This document shows, in pieces, positions 26,493-34,405 of a stretch of 56,428 nucleotides of DNA. The notes beneath the pieces were generated by a model. That model searched no databases, had not been told where the DNA came from, and saw only the letters and a program-made list of their open reading frames with translations. The DNA is taken from NCBI RefSeq assembly GCF_003316695.1, contig NZ_PDKB01000017.1, positions 1 through 56,428 on the forward strand, written 5' to 3'. Made by a program: the position numbers and the translations under genes. Numbering within the stretch: the first letter of the stretch is position 1; each line of letters starts with the position of its first letter. This DNA comes from Aliarcobacter vitoriensis (GTDB lineage: Bacteria > Campylobacterota > Campylobacteria > Campylobacterales > Arcobacteraceae).

Positions 26493-27032
26493 TTAGTGAC
26501 AACTTCCACAACAAGAAGTTGATGTAGCATCTTTAAGAGCAGCTAAAACAGAAGCATAGTCTGGTTCAGAAGTTATTTCAGGAACTATCTGCTTATAAGT
26601 TATTTTCCCAGAAGGATTTATTATAAATATTGCTCTTGCAGTTAAACCTGCCAATGGTCCATTTGCTTGTAAAACTCCATAAGACTTTGCAAAAGCTTTT
26701 GCTCTAAAGTCAGATGCAACTTTTAGGTTTTCAATTCCTTCTGTTGTACAAAATCTTTTCATAGCAAATGGTAAATCCATTGAAATTATAACAACTTGGG
26801 CATTTTCTATTTTTGAAGCTTCTTCATTGAATCTTCTAGCTTCTGCAGCACAAACACCAGTATCTAGAGATGGAACTGCTACAACAATTTGAGTAAGACC
26901 TTGTTGTCCACCAATAGTAACATCACTTAAATCAGCTCCAACTCCACTTACAACAGGAGCTATATCTCCAACATTTACTTCGCTACCACTTAAATTTACT
27001 TCTAATTCACCTTTAAATTTTACTGTTGCCAT
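26493..27032 (-). CDS. tpx: Thiol peroxidase (2-Cys peroxiredoxin, Tpx)
   Basis: 179 residues. Peroxidatic Cys in PSLDTGVCAAEARRFN (the T-x-x-C site), resolving Cys in MKRFCTTEGIEN, and Arg in ARAIFIINPSGKI, all in Tpx positions. It reduces H2O2 and alkyl peroxides with thioredoxin in the cytoplasm or periplasm. Odd feature: a C-terminal tail ending SCCGSCH, with three cysteines and a histidine beyond the normal Tpx end. AAGG-type ribosome site before the ATG. Confidence 0.93.
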   Translation of the reverse strand: MATVKFKGELEVNLSGSEVNVGDIAPVVSGVGADLSDVTIGGQQGLTQIVVAVPSLDTGVCAAEARRFNEEASKIENAQVVIISMDLPFAMKRFCTTEGIENLKVASDFRAKAFAKSYGVLQANGPLAGLTARAIFIINPSGKITYKQIVPEITSEPDYASVLAALKDATSTSCCGSCH

Positions 27033-27047
27033 TTTAAATCCTTTGTA

Positions 27048-27323
27048 TTAATTTTTTATTATACTTTTTTCTTCTAATGCCTCTTTTTTTGCTTTTTCAT
27101 TTATCTCATCAAATCTTTTTAATATAGCTTCAATACCATAAAAAAATTGAAAATAAAAAGTAAAAAACATAGGAATCAACAAAGAAAAAAACTCATAACT
27201 CTTTCTATAAACTATAAAATCATAAGTTTGAAAAGAAAAAGATGCAAAGAAAAGTAATAAAAAAAAGAAATAACCAAATTTTCTAAATTTCTCAAATCTT
27301 ATACTATTACTAAATCCAAACAT
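27048..27323 (-). CDS. Small membrane protein, unknown function
   Basis: 91 residues with two Phe-rich membrane helices (about 16-34 and 44-63) and a charged C-terminal tail (EKAKKEALEEKS) likely in the cytoplasm. It lies 15 nt upstream of tpx on the same strand and could be cotranscribed. No family recognised. Confidence 0.6.
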   Translation of the reverse strand: MFGFSNSIRFEKFRKFGYFFFLLLFFASFSFQTYDFIVYRKSYEFFSLLIPMFFTFYFQFFYGIEAILKRFDEINEKAKKEALEEKSIIKN

Positions 27324-27394
27324 ACCTTTCCTTTTTTTTTATGATATTCGTTTGTAATTATATTAAAATAGGATAAAAATACTCTTATTCTAAA

Positions 27395-28231
27395 TCAAGA
27401 ATTTTTACTATTTAATCTAATACAATTTTCTTCTAATACAATTTTTTTTCGTTCTATTAATTTTGTTAAAGTAGCCTTAAAAGCCTTTTTACTCATAGCA
27501 AATATATCTTTTATATCACTAGCTTCACTTTTATATGTAAAATTTACACTTCCATTATTGGCTTTTAATATCTCAATAACTTTATCTTCATCAACTTTTT
27601 GTCCTATTTTTTGTAAGCTAATATCCAATTTTCCATCTTCTCTTACACTTTTTACATAAGCTCTCTTTTTGTCACCTATTTTAATATTTTCAAAAATTTC
27701 AGAGTGAAAAATCATACCTTCATAAAGATTATTTACAATAACTTTAAAACCAAGTGGAGTTTTTGAATATAACAATATCTCAACCTCATCACTTTTATTT
27801 AAATTTTTTATCTCTTTTTTTAATTCAAATTTTTCAGAAGCACAAAGTCTATTTGTTCTTTTATCTAACTGAAGTTGAAGAACTTTATAAGTTCCTTTTA
27901 CAAAAGTACTTTTTTGTTTATTCTTTGGAACTAAAATATCTTTTGGCAACCCAATATCTACAAAAGAACCAAATTTTGCATTGTCAACAACTTGTAAAAA
28001 AGCAAATTCATTTACATAGATATAAGGTTTCAAAGTGGTAGCAACAAGTCTATCTTCACTATCAGTATAGATAAAAACATCAAGTAAACTATCTATTGCC
28101 ATCTCTTTTTTAACATAGGCATTTGGCAATAAAACCTCTTCTTCATCTAAACTTTTTAGGTAAAGCCCTGGTTCACTTGCTCTATAAATTTTTAGGGTAT
28201 TTATCTTCCCTACTTCTATTTTTTTATTCAT
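27395..28231 (-). CDS. cvfB: CvfB-family S1-like RNA-binding protein
   Basis: 278 residues. Several S1-like OB domains: KINTLKIYRASEPGLYL at the start, NAKFGSFVDIGLPKDILVP in the centre and KRAYVKSVREDGKLDISLQKIG in the last. A C-terminal winged helix (KVIEILKANNGSVNFTYKS..) is the CvfB signature. Members bind RNA and affect gene expression after transcription. It follows the metal ABC permease gene by 21 nt, perhaps as part of one transcript. Confidence 0.85.
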   Translation of the reverse strand: MNKKIEVGKINTLKIYRASEPGLYLKSLDEEEVLLPNAYVKKEMAIDSLLDVFIYTDSEDRLVATTLKPYIYVNEFAFLQVVDNAKFGSFVDIGLPKDILVPKNKQKSTFVKGTYKVLQLQLDKRTNRLCASEKFELKKEIKNLNKSDEVEILLYSKTPLGFKVIVNNLYEGMIFHSEIFENIKIGDKKRAYVKSVREDGKLDISLQKIGQKVDEDKVIEILKANNGSVNFTYKSEASDIKDIFAMSKKAFKATLTKLIERKKIVLEENCIRLNSKNS

Positions 28232-28252
28232 TTTGGTTTTTCCGTTTCATTT

Positions 28253-29050
28253 TTATTTTTTATATTTGATTAGCTTTACAACTCCTAAAGCAACAACTGC
28301 GACCATAATTATACTAGCTCCAGAGCTTATATCATAAAAATACGAAAATATAAGCCCAACTATTGTAAACATTGTAGCTAAAATTGAACTAATTATCATC
28401 ATAGTAGATAATTTTGAAGCAAAATTTTCTGCTAAATATGTTGGAATTGTAAGAAGTGCGATTACAAGTATTAATCCAACAGCCTTTATAGCCGCAACTA
28501 CACAAAGTGCTGATAAAATCAATATCAAAGTATAAAAAAACTTTACATTTATACCTCTTAAAGTTGCAAATTCACTATCATATGAAACTGCTAAAATTTC
28601 TTTATAAAAAAACAAAACAATTGCTATTATAAAAATATCTAATAAACTCATATATACTATATCTTCACTAGAAACTGCAATAATAGAACCAAAAAGGTAA
28701 CTCATCAAATCTACATTATAGCCAGGTGTTAAATCCACAAAGATAATACCTATTGCCATTCCACTTGCCCACATCATACCAATAATTGCATCTATTCTGC
28801 TTCTATTTTTCAAAGTTATAATAGCTATGATGATGGCTGTAATTACAGCAAATATAGTTGCTCCAAATAAAACTGGAATTCCTAAAAAAATAGCAAGACC
28901 AATACCACCATAAGCACTATGTGCTATTCCACCAGTTAAAAATGTTATTTTATTTACTACTACTAAAGTTCCAATAACCCCAGCCGCAATAGATATCAAA
29001 ACTCCTGAAATAAGTGCATTTTGTATAAAATCATATTGTAAAATTTCCAT
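28253..29050 (-). CDS. znuB: Metal ABC transporter permease, ZnuB-like
   Basis: 265 residues with about 8 membrane helices and the ABC-3 permease signature (FLTGGIAHSAYGGIGLAIFLGIP and VKAVGLILVIALLTIPTYLA-like segments). Substrates of this family are zinc, manganese or iron. It is 12 nt downstream of the ATPase gene. The periplasmic binding protein is not adjacent, so zinc specificity is an inference. Confidence 0.85.
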   Translation of the reverse strand: MEILQYDFIQNALISGVLISIAAGVIGTLVVVNKITFLTGGIAHSAYGGIGLAIFLGIPVLFGATIFAVITAIIIAIITLKNRSRIDAIIGMMWASGMAIGIIFVDLTPGYNVDLMSYLFGSIIAVSSEDIVYMSLLDIFIIAIVLFFYKEILAVSYDSEFATLRGINVKFFYTLILILSALCVVAAIKAVGLILVIALLTIPTYLAENFASKLSTMMIISSILATMFTIVGLIFSYFYDISSGASIIMVAVVALGVVKLIKYKK

Positions 29051-29062
29051 AAATATTTGCCT

Positions 29063-29803
29063 TTAATGTACGTGGTTGCAACAAATTTGTGTTTTACCTA
29101 AAGCTGAAAGAAGTTCAACTTCACAAAGATGGTCATCTGTTAAAGTAACATTTTTTTGTACTTGTTCTAAACTATGAAAAACTAAACTTCTATTTACATG
29201 AGCTACATTTTTTGCATAGTTTAATAGTATTGATAAATCATGACTTACAACAACTATACAAATTGATTTATTTAACTCTTTCAAAAGTTCATATATCTCT
29301 TGTTGCCCTTTTACATCAATACTTGCTGTTGGTTCATCCAAAAGCATAATTTTGGGATTGGAACACAAAGCTCTTGCAATAAACACTCTTTGCCTCTGAC
29401 CTCCACTTAAATCACCTATTTTCTTATTTGAAAACTCTTTCATACCTACTTGCTCTAAAGAAGTTAAAGCACAAGCAATTTCATCTTTTGAATATCCAAA
29501 AAATCTTTTTTTACTACTTATATGTCCCATTAAAACAACTTCTAAAGCTGTAATAGGAAAATCAATATTTAAATTTGTATTTTGAGGAACATAGCCTACT
29601 TCACTAGTTTTTATATTTTTTTCTATTGTTCCATTTTGAATAGGTAAAAGCCCTAAAATCAGCTTTAAAAGAGTTGATTTTCCACCACCATTTGGTCCTA
29701 TGATAGCTAGAAAATCATCATTTTTAATTGTTAAGTTTACATTTTCCAAAACATCTGTTTTTTGATATTTAAAAAAAAGTTTATTTATATTTATTAAATT
29801 CAC
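29063..29803 (-). CDS. znuC: Metal ABC transporter ATP-binding protein, ZnuC-like
   Basis: 246 residues, GTG start at 29801-29803 with AAAGG upstream. Walker A GPNGGGKSTLL, signature LSGGQRQRVFIARAL, Walker B KIMLLDEPTASID and switch His in VVVSHDLS. The tail CEVELLSALGKTQICCNHVH is rich in Cys/His and may bind metal. It energises the ZnuB-like permease. A palindrome at 29817-29833 overlaps the expected transcription start and could bind a metal sensor such as Zur. Confidence 0.88.
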   Translation of the reverse strand: MNLININKLFFKYQKTDVLENVNLTIKNDDFLAIIGPNGGGKSTLLKLILGLLPIQNGTIEKNIKTSEVGYVPQNTNLNIDFPITALEVVLMGHISSKKRFFGYSKDEIACALTSLEQVGMKEFSNKKIGDLSGGQRQRVFIARALCSNPKIMLLDEPTASIDVKGQQEIYELLKELNKSICIVVVSHDLSILLNYAKNVAHVNRSLVFHSLEQVQKNVTLTDDHLCEVELLSALGKTQICCNHVH

Positions 29804-29816
29804 TAAAAACCTTTAT

Positions 29817-29833
29817 TTGCAACTTTGTTGCAA
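29817..29833. promoter_or_regulatory. Palindromic operator candidate upstream of znuC
   Basis: Perfect inverted repeat TTGCAAC-TTT-GTTGCAA, 13 nt upstream of the znuC GTG. Position and symmetry suit a repressor site. Which regulator binds (Zur, Fur or another) cannot be told from sequence alone. Confidence 0.45.
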
Positions 29834-29885
29834 TAGTATCAAAATGTCGATTAAATTTGCTGTTTTTTATTTTTATATAATTAAA

Positions 29886-29894
29886 TGCTATAAT
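29886..29894 (+). promoter_or_regulatory. Extended -10 promoter of the toxin-antitoxin pair
   Basis: TGCTATAAT: a perfect -10 hexamer (29889-29894) with the extended TG. No good -35 is seen, as is common in Campylobacterota. The predicted start near 29901 leaves a leader of about 20 nt with GGAG at 29911-29914 before the TTG. Confidence 0.6.
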
Positions 29895-29920
29895 AAGAGC
29901 AAAATCATAAGGAGTAAGTT

Positions 29921-30121
29921 TTGAAAATAACAAAAAAAAATATAAAAAGAATTAAGCTTAACTCAAATAATATTTATGGTAATGTGTCTTGTTCAATAAC
30001 AAAAAATATAGATCTAAATAAGTTAGTTCAATCTATGAAAAATTATAGGTTGAAAAAGATTATCTTATCAGATGTTATGAAAACTAATTTAGATAAATTA
30101 GGTATATATTATGCAAAATAG
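29921..30121 (+). CDS. Small basic protein, candidate antitoxin
   Basis: 66 residues, TTG start at 29921-29923 six nt after GGAG. Strongly basic and Asn/Lys-rich, with two segments (DLNKLVQSMKNYRLKKII and SDVMKTNLDKLGIYY) that could be helices. It overlaps the zeta-like gene by 11 nt, the tight coupling typical of toxin-antitoxin operons with the antitoxin first. It does not resemble the known epsilon or PezA antitoxins, so the role is inferred from size and context. Confidence 0.6.
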   Translation: MKITKKNIKRIKLNSNNIYGNVSCSITKNIDLNKLVQSMKNYRLKKIILSDVMKTNLDKLGIYYAK

Positions 30122-30833
30122 ACCAAAAGCTTTTATATTTGTCGGTGCAAATGCTTCTGGAAAATCAACATTTATTTCACATCTATTAAATAACAAAATC
30201 ATTGCTGGAACTTATATAAATCCTGATTTAATACTGAAAGAAGAATTAAAATTAGAAGAAACAAAAGAAAACTATATTAAAGCTTTTAAAATAGCAGAAG
30301 ATAGAAGAAATGAATTACTACAAAACAATAAAGATATGATTGTAGAAACTGTATTCTCTACACAAGAAAAAGTAGATTTTTTATTCAAATTAAAAGAAAA
30401 AAACTATGATATAGTAACTTTTTTTACAAATACAGAAGATGAACAAATAAATGTTTTATATCTTTATAATAGAGTTAAACAAGGTGGTCATGATGTGCCA
30501 ATTAAAAAACTCATTGAAAGAAAAGAAAAATGCTTTAATAATGTAAAAAAATCAATCAAGAATATTGACTGTTTAATATTAATAGATAATTCAAGAATAA
30601 ATGAACCACCCATAATTGTAAAAAGTATTTCTCAAGGGAATATTTGTTTTGATAATTTAGTTAATTTAAAAATAAACTGGATTGATGATTTGACAAAAGA
30701 TTTGATTTTTGATGACTCAAATATCCAAAAAAGTCACTTGCAATTATGTAATAATATTATCAATTCAATGAATAACTACAAATATATTCTAACTAAAACA
30801 TATAATGAAAAAAATAAGATTCTTCAACAATGA
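30111..30833 (+). CDS. Zeta-toxin-like P-loop kinase
   Basis: 240 residues. Walker A GANASGKST (residues 12-20), then INPDLI with the Asp expected for substrate phosphate activation, the ETVFST segment after a strand (zeta toxins have a similar E-T/S-T motif), and a basic lid region (RVKQGGHDVPIKKLIERK). Zeta toxins phosphorylate UDP-N-acetylglucosamine and block wall synthesis; some relatives act on other small molecules. Shares 11 nt with the small gene upstream. Low GC like the rest of the window. Probable TA toxin, though a housekeeping kinase cannot be excluded. Confidence 0.78.
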   Translation: MQNRPKAFIFVGANASGKSTFISHLLNNKIIAGTYINPDLILKEELKLEETKENYIKAFKIAEDRRNELLQNNKDMIVETVFSTQEKVDFLFKLKEKNYDIVTFFTNTEDEQINVLYLYNRVKQGGHDVPIKKLIERKEKCFNNVKKSIKNIDCLILIDNSRINEPPIIVKSISQGNICFDNLVNLKINWIDDLTKDLIFDDSNIQKSHLQLCNNIINSMNNYKYILTKTYNEKNKILQQ

Positions 30834-30977
30834 GATTTTAAAACCTAAGTATGAGTTACAAAGTATGAAAGGAAATGCTATGAAAATAAAATTATTTTCA
30901 AATTGTTTATTGTTTATCGTATTTTAATCTAAAATTTAATCACAAGAAAAATACTTTATAACCCACACTTAAATTTT

Positions 30978-31008
30978 TTCATTCCCAAGTTAATAACTTG
31001 AGAACGAA
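30978..31008. terminator. Long interrupted palindrome between the toxin gene and the TonB receptor gene
   Basis: TTC-A-TTC-C-CAAGTT-AAT-AACTTG-A-GAA-C-GAA: twelve paired positions per arm with two single mismatches. It lies 24 nt after the end (stop side) of the minus-strand TonB gene, and on that strand AAAAAATTT follows. Most likely a terminator for both convergent units. Confidence 0.45.
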
Positions 31009-31031
31009 TAAAAATAAAAAATCTATCTATT

Positions 31032-33320
31032 TTAGAATGTATATCTAGCACTTAACCAGAAATTTCTACCTGCTGGTTTATTATTATACTCATCATAGTA
31101 ATTTGTAGTTCCAACTCTATCAGCTAAACCATATTCTAAATAATCTTTATCAAATAAGTTGTTTACTCTACCTATAAGAGTAAAATCTTTTGTAAACTTA
31201 TACGAAGCACCTAAATTCCAAATAGAGAAATTTTTATAGTATAAATCTTTATTATTTCCATTAGAATCTGCATAAGTACTTCTATATCTATCGATATCTC
31301 CTGATAATTGTAAATATGTATTAAGTTTAGATGTAGCTTCCCAATCTAAAGTAGCATTATACATATGTTTTGGAGAATTAGATAATGGTTTATCATCTGC
31401 CTTATTCTCTGAATTTAAATATGTATAGTTTGCTTTAATAGATAAATTATCTAAGATATAATATTTACCAGCAACTTCAATACCTTTTATAGTAGCTTTA
31501 GCAACATTTTCTTTTTTACTTAATGAACCATTTGCAGCTCTTAAAGCTTCCCATCTATCTCCAGCTGTTCCTTTAAAATCACTATTTGTTTCAATTTTAT
31601 CTTTAAAATTATTTTGGAATAAAGTAACATTGAAATTATGTTTATTTTCATGCTCATAGTAAGCTGCTATTTCATAACTTATAGATTTTTCAGGTTTTAA
31701 ATCTGGATTTCCAATCATAGGATTAGCCCCTTGAGATCCAAATCCAGTAATACCATCATAAAGGTCGGTTGCCTTTGGAGCTTTATATCCAGTAGATACT
31801 CCTCCTTTAAACGTCCAACTATCAGTTGCGGCATAGCTTAGATAAACTCTTGGGCTTATATTATCTCCAAAATCTTCATGTTTATTATATCTTGCCCCAA
31901 CAGTAAGAGTTAATGGATCTATAATATTCCAATTATCTTCTGCATATAGAGCATACTGATAATATTCTTTAGATACATCTGAGTTTCCTTTTTCCATACC
32001 AAAAACACCATCTTTAAGTTCAGATTTTTGATATTCAGCTCCTACAACTAAGAAATGATTATTTAAAGGTAATTCATATTTTGCACTATATGTAGTATTT
32101 TTTGATTGTAATGGTCTATCAGGTCTTGGTAACATAGCAAGAAAAACTGGGTCTTGCATTGCAGCAGCTAATTTTGCTTGATTTGCTGCACTATTTACAT
32201 TACTACCACTATATAAATACCCCATATTTTTCATATATTCTCTTTCATCAAGAGTTGGAGGTAAAGTTCTTCCATTATTATTTGTATCCACATGATGAAT
32301 ACCAACTGTACTTTTACCAACAGCCCAATCAGCTTCCCAATTTAAAGCATATTGTTCTCTTTCAAATCTTAACTCATCTTTATACCCAGCTCTTTGTTGA
32401 AGTAAAGCACTATATGTATCATTCGTACCTAATGGATCCCCTATTGTGCCATCTCTTTTTATATAAGGTGTATTATCATATTTCTGTTTTGCTACATCAT
32501 AATCAAATTTAATTGTATGATTTTCATTTGGAGTAAATGCCAATCCTGCGCCAAATGTCCAATCTTCATGCTTAACATTTCCTTTTCCTGAACCAAAACT
32601 ATCATTTCCCTTGCTAACATCTGTTCCATTATAGTACAACTTAGCATATTCAGGATTTGATTTATCTACATCAAAGAAACTTCCTCTCAAACTTAAACCT
32701 AATTTATCTTTTACAATTGGTCCCATAATAGAAAAATCTACTCTATCATCATTTCCATAATCATTTTCTGTTTGGATAGTTTTAGCATAACCTATCGCAC
32801 CTGTCCATTCATTTGATATTTTTTTAGTTATGATATTTATAACTCCACCCATTGCATCAGAACCATAAAGTGTACTCATAGGTCCTCTTACAACTTCTAT
32901 TCTCTCCACCATAGAAAGTGGTGGAATACTTGCCCATTGAACACCGCCAAAACTATTTGGATATAAATCTCCATTATTATTTTGTCTTTTTCCATCTACA
33001 AGCAAAAGAGTATAGTCAGCACCCATACCTCTGATACTAACTTGTCCATTGTTAGTTTTATCATTTGTTTCACCTATATCAACACCTTCGATATCTTTAA
33101 CAGCATCTAGTAAGTTTGTATATGGTTTTTTTTGTAAGTCTTCTTGAGTGATTACAGAGATTGATGCGGGAGCATCTGTTATTTTTTGTTCATACCCAGC
33201 AGCAGATGTTACAACTTGTACATCATCAAGTACAGTTGTTTCGTTAGCACTTAGTAGGTTGTACCCCCCCCCGTAAACTAGTAGAGCTGTCGCTACTGTT
33301 TTAGCCATTCGTATTTTCAT
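31032..33320 (-). CDS. TonB-dependent outer-membrane receptor, phase-variable, in frame (ON)
   Basis: 762 residues. Signal peptide about 1-25, TonB-box region (TTVLDDVQVVTSA), plug domain with VSIRGMGADYTLLLVDG and VERIEVVRGPMSTLYGSDAMGGVINIITKK, then a 22-strand barrel ending in aromatic ARYTF. This resembles ferric-enterobactin receptors of the CfrA/FepA group. A run of nine G in codons 17-19 lies inside the signal peptide and is translated GGG in frame; loss or gain of one G gives a stop within a few codons. Upstream are a promoter overlapped by a palindrome (33386-33422) and a leader hairpin (33360-33385). Substrate inferred, not proved. Confidence 0.92.
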   Translation of the reverse strand: MKIRMAKTVATALLVYGGGYNLLSANETTVLDDVQVVTSAAGYEQKITDAPASISVITQEDLQKKPYTNLLDAVKDIEGVDIGETNDKTNNGQVSIRGMGADYTLLLVDGKRQNNNGDLYPNSFGGVQWASIPPLSMVERIEVVRGPMSTLYGSDAMGGVINIITKKISNEWTGAIGYAKTIQTENDYGNDDRVDFSIMGPIVKDKLGLSLRGSFFDVDKSNPEYAKLYYNGTDVSKGNDSFGSGKGNVKHEDWTFGAGLAFTPNENHTIKFDYDVAKQKYDNTPYIKRDGTIGDPLGTNDTYSALLQQRAGYKDELRFEREQYALNWEADWAVGKSTVGIHHVDTNNNGRTLPPTLDEREYMKNMGYLYSGSNVNSAANQAKLAAAMQDPVFLAMLPRPDRPLQSKNTTYSAKYELPLNNHFLVVGAEYQKSELKDGVFGMEKGNSDVSKEYYQYALYAEDNWNIIDPLTLTVGARYNKHEDFGDNISPRVYLSYAATDSWTFKGGVSTGYKAPKATDLYDGITGFGSQGANPMIGNPDLKPEKSISYEIAAYYEHENKHNFNVTLFQNNFKDKIETNSDFKGTAGDRWEALRAANGSLSKKENVAKATIKGIEVAGKYYILDNLSIKANYTYLNSENKADDKPLSNSPKHMYNATLDWEATSKLNTYLQLSGDIDRYRSTYADSNGNNKDLYYKNFSIWNLGASYKFTKDFTLIGRVNNLFDKDYLEYGLADRVGTTNYYDEYNNKPAGRNFWLSARYTF
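33264..33272 (-). repeat. G9 homopolymer, contingency tract in the signal peptide of the TonB receptor gene
   Basis: Nine C on the plus strand, read GGG GGG GGG on the coding strand, 48 nt into the gene. In a genome this AT-rich a G9 run is far outside expectation. With eight G the frame ends after GGGTTY; with ten it ends after GGGVQPTKC. This makes an ON/OFF switch by slipped-strand mispairing. Confidence 0.85.
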
Positions 33321-33359
33321 TTTCTTCCTTTTTTTGTTTTTTTCGACTTAAAATTTCTT

Positions 33360-33422
33360 AAAATAGTTTTAGGAGAAACTATTTTATTATCTTTGTATTA
33401 ATGTTGATAGCAACTATTAATA
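33360..33422 (-). promoter_or_regulatory. Promoter, overlapping operator palindrome and leader hairpin of the TonB receptor gene
   Basis: On the minus strand: -35 TTGCTA (33413-33408), 16 nt, -10 GATAAT (33391-33386). An inverted repeat with arms CAACTATTAATA and TATTAATGTTG (33396-33422) spans the -35 and spacer, the position expected for a repressor site. Downstream, in the leader, a perfect 10-bp stem AAAATAGTTT / AAACTATTTT (33360-33385) precedes the GGAAG ribosome site. A further small palindrome AATAACAATTATT (33471-33483) might be a Fur-type half-site. Confidence 0.5.
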
Positions 33423-33505
33423 AAAGGTAAATGCCATCTTAATGTTTTAAACTTAAAAAAAGATAAAATCAATAACAATTATTAGAGATTTTTAGAAATT
33501 TATTG

Positions 33506-34261
33506 TTATATGTCACCTTTTAGGTAAGAATATAATATTCCTAAATATTCATGAAAAGCTAGTTCAACTTTTTTTATATTATTTGCATCAAAAAATGAAG
33601 TAGGATAAATCGTGCTATATCCTTTGTGTTGTGTAGGGCTTGGAAGTACGGTTAAACCCTCTTTTTCAAAAAGTAACACAGCTCTTTTCATATGACTTGC
33701 ACTTGTTACTAAAATAACTTCTTCATCTTCTACTATTTTCTTTGTTTCTATTGCTTCCTCTTTTGTATCTTTTGGTGTATCAAGAGTGATGATATCATTT
33801 TCATCTACACCCAAAGATATTGCTAATTTTTTTTGCATTTGTGCATGAGAGTTTATATCATCAAAACTATATCCAGAAACTATTAGTTTTACAGCATATT
33901 GCTCATTCTTCAAATTATTATAGTGTCTTATACCATCAACCAATCTATTAATGGCAGTCTCTTTTACTTGAGAAGATATAGCCAAATTTTCATCACTTTT
34001 ATGTGCATTTCCTAAAACTAAGATATAGTTTACTTTTGGTGTATCTATCAAAGCTGGATAATAATTTTCAAGGGGAGAAAGAAGAGCATTTGATACTATT
34101 TGATTTGATATTAAAACAAACCAAACAAAAGAAAAAACTAAAAATAATTTAGCTTTTTTATATGAATTCTTTAGTAAAAAGAACAGAGATAAAATTAATA
34201 AAAACAACCCTATTGGGATAGGTAGAAAAAAAGCAGAGATGATTTTTTTGATTACAAACAT
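33506..34261 (-). CDS. YdcF/ElyC-like DUF218 membrane protein
   Basis: 251 residues. Two N-terminal membrane helices (about 10-30 and 37-57), then a periplasmic DUF218 domain with NYILVLGNAHKSDEN, LIVSGYSFDD, TPKDTKEEA and VTSASHMKRAVLLFEKEG. The family (ElyC, SanA, YdcF) is linked to envelope and lipid-carrier homeostasis. Transcribed on its own between the TonB gene and the divergent cobA. Confidence 0.85.
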   Translation of the reverse strand: MFVIKKIISAFFLPIPIGLFLLILSLFFLLKNSYKKAKLFLVFSFVWFVLISNQIVSNALLSPLENYYPALIDTPKVNYILVLGNAHKSDENLAISSQVKETAINRLVDGIRHYNNLKNEQYAVKLIVSGYSFDDINSHAQMQKKLAISLGVDENDIITLDTPKDTKEEAIETKKIVEDEEVILVTSASHMKRAVLLFEKEGLTVLPSPTQHKGYSTIYPTSFFDANNIKKVELAFHEYLGILYSYLKGDI

Positions 34262-34405
34262 AGAAAAACCTTACAAATTTGATATAGATTTAAAACTATC
34301 TTTATAACACAAATTAACAAAATTTTTGGCAAAAACACCCAAAATTTAAGATAAAAAAAGCCTTTAAATGCTAAAACTCTATAAAAATTTTTAAATTGAG
34401 AGAAA

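Noticed and set aside
26493-26510. CGSCH at the end of Tpx as a heme c site
   Set aside because: Tpx has no export signal here, and a CxxCH at the very end of a peroxiredoxin is not a cytochrome; more likely a thiol or metal tail.
32159-32512. 117-codon plus-strand frame inside the TonB receptor gene
   Set aside because: Antisense shadow with Tyr/His/Leu-rich composition typical of reversed barrel sequence.
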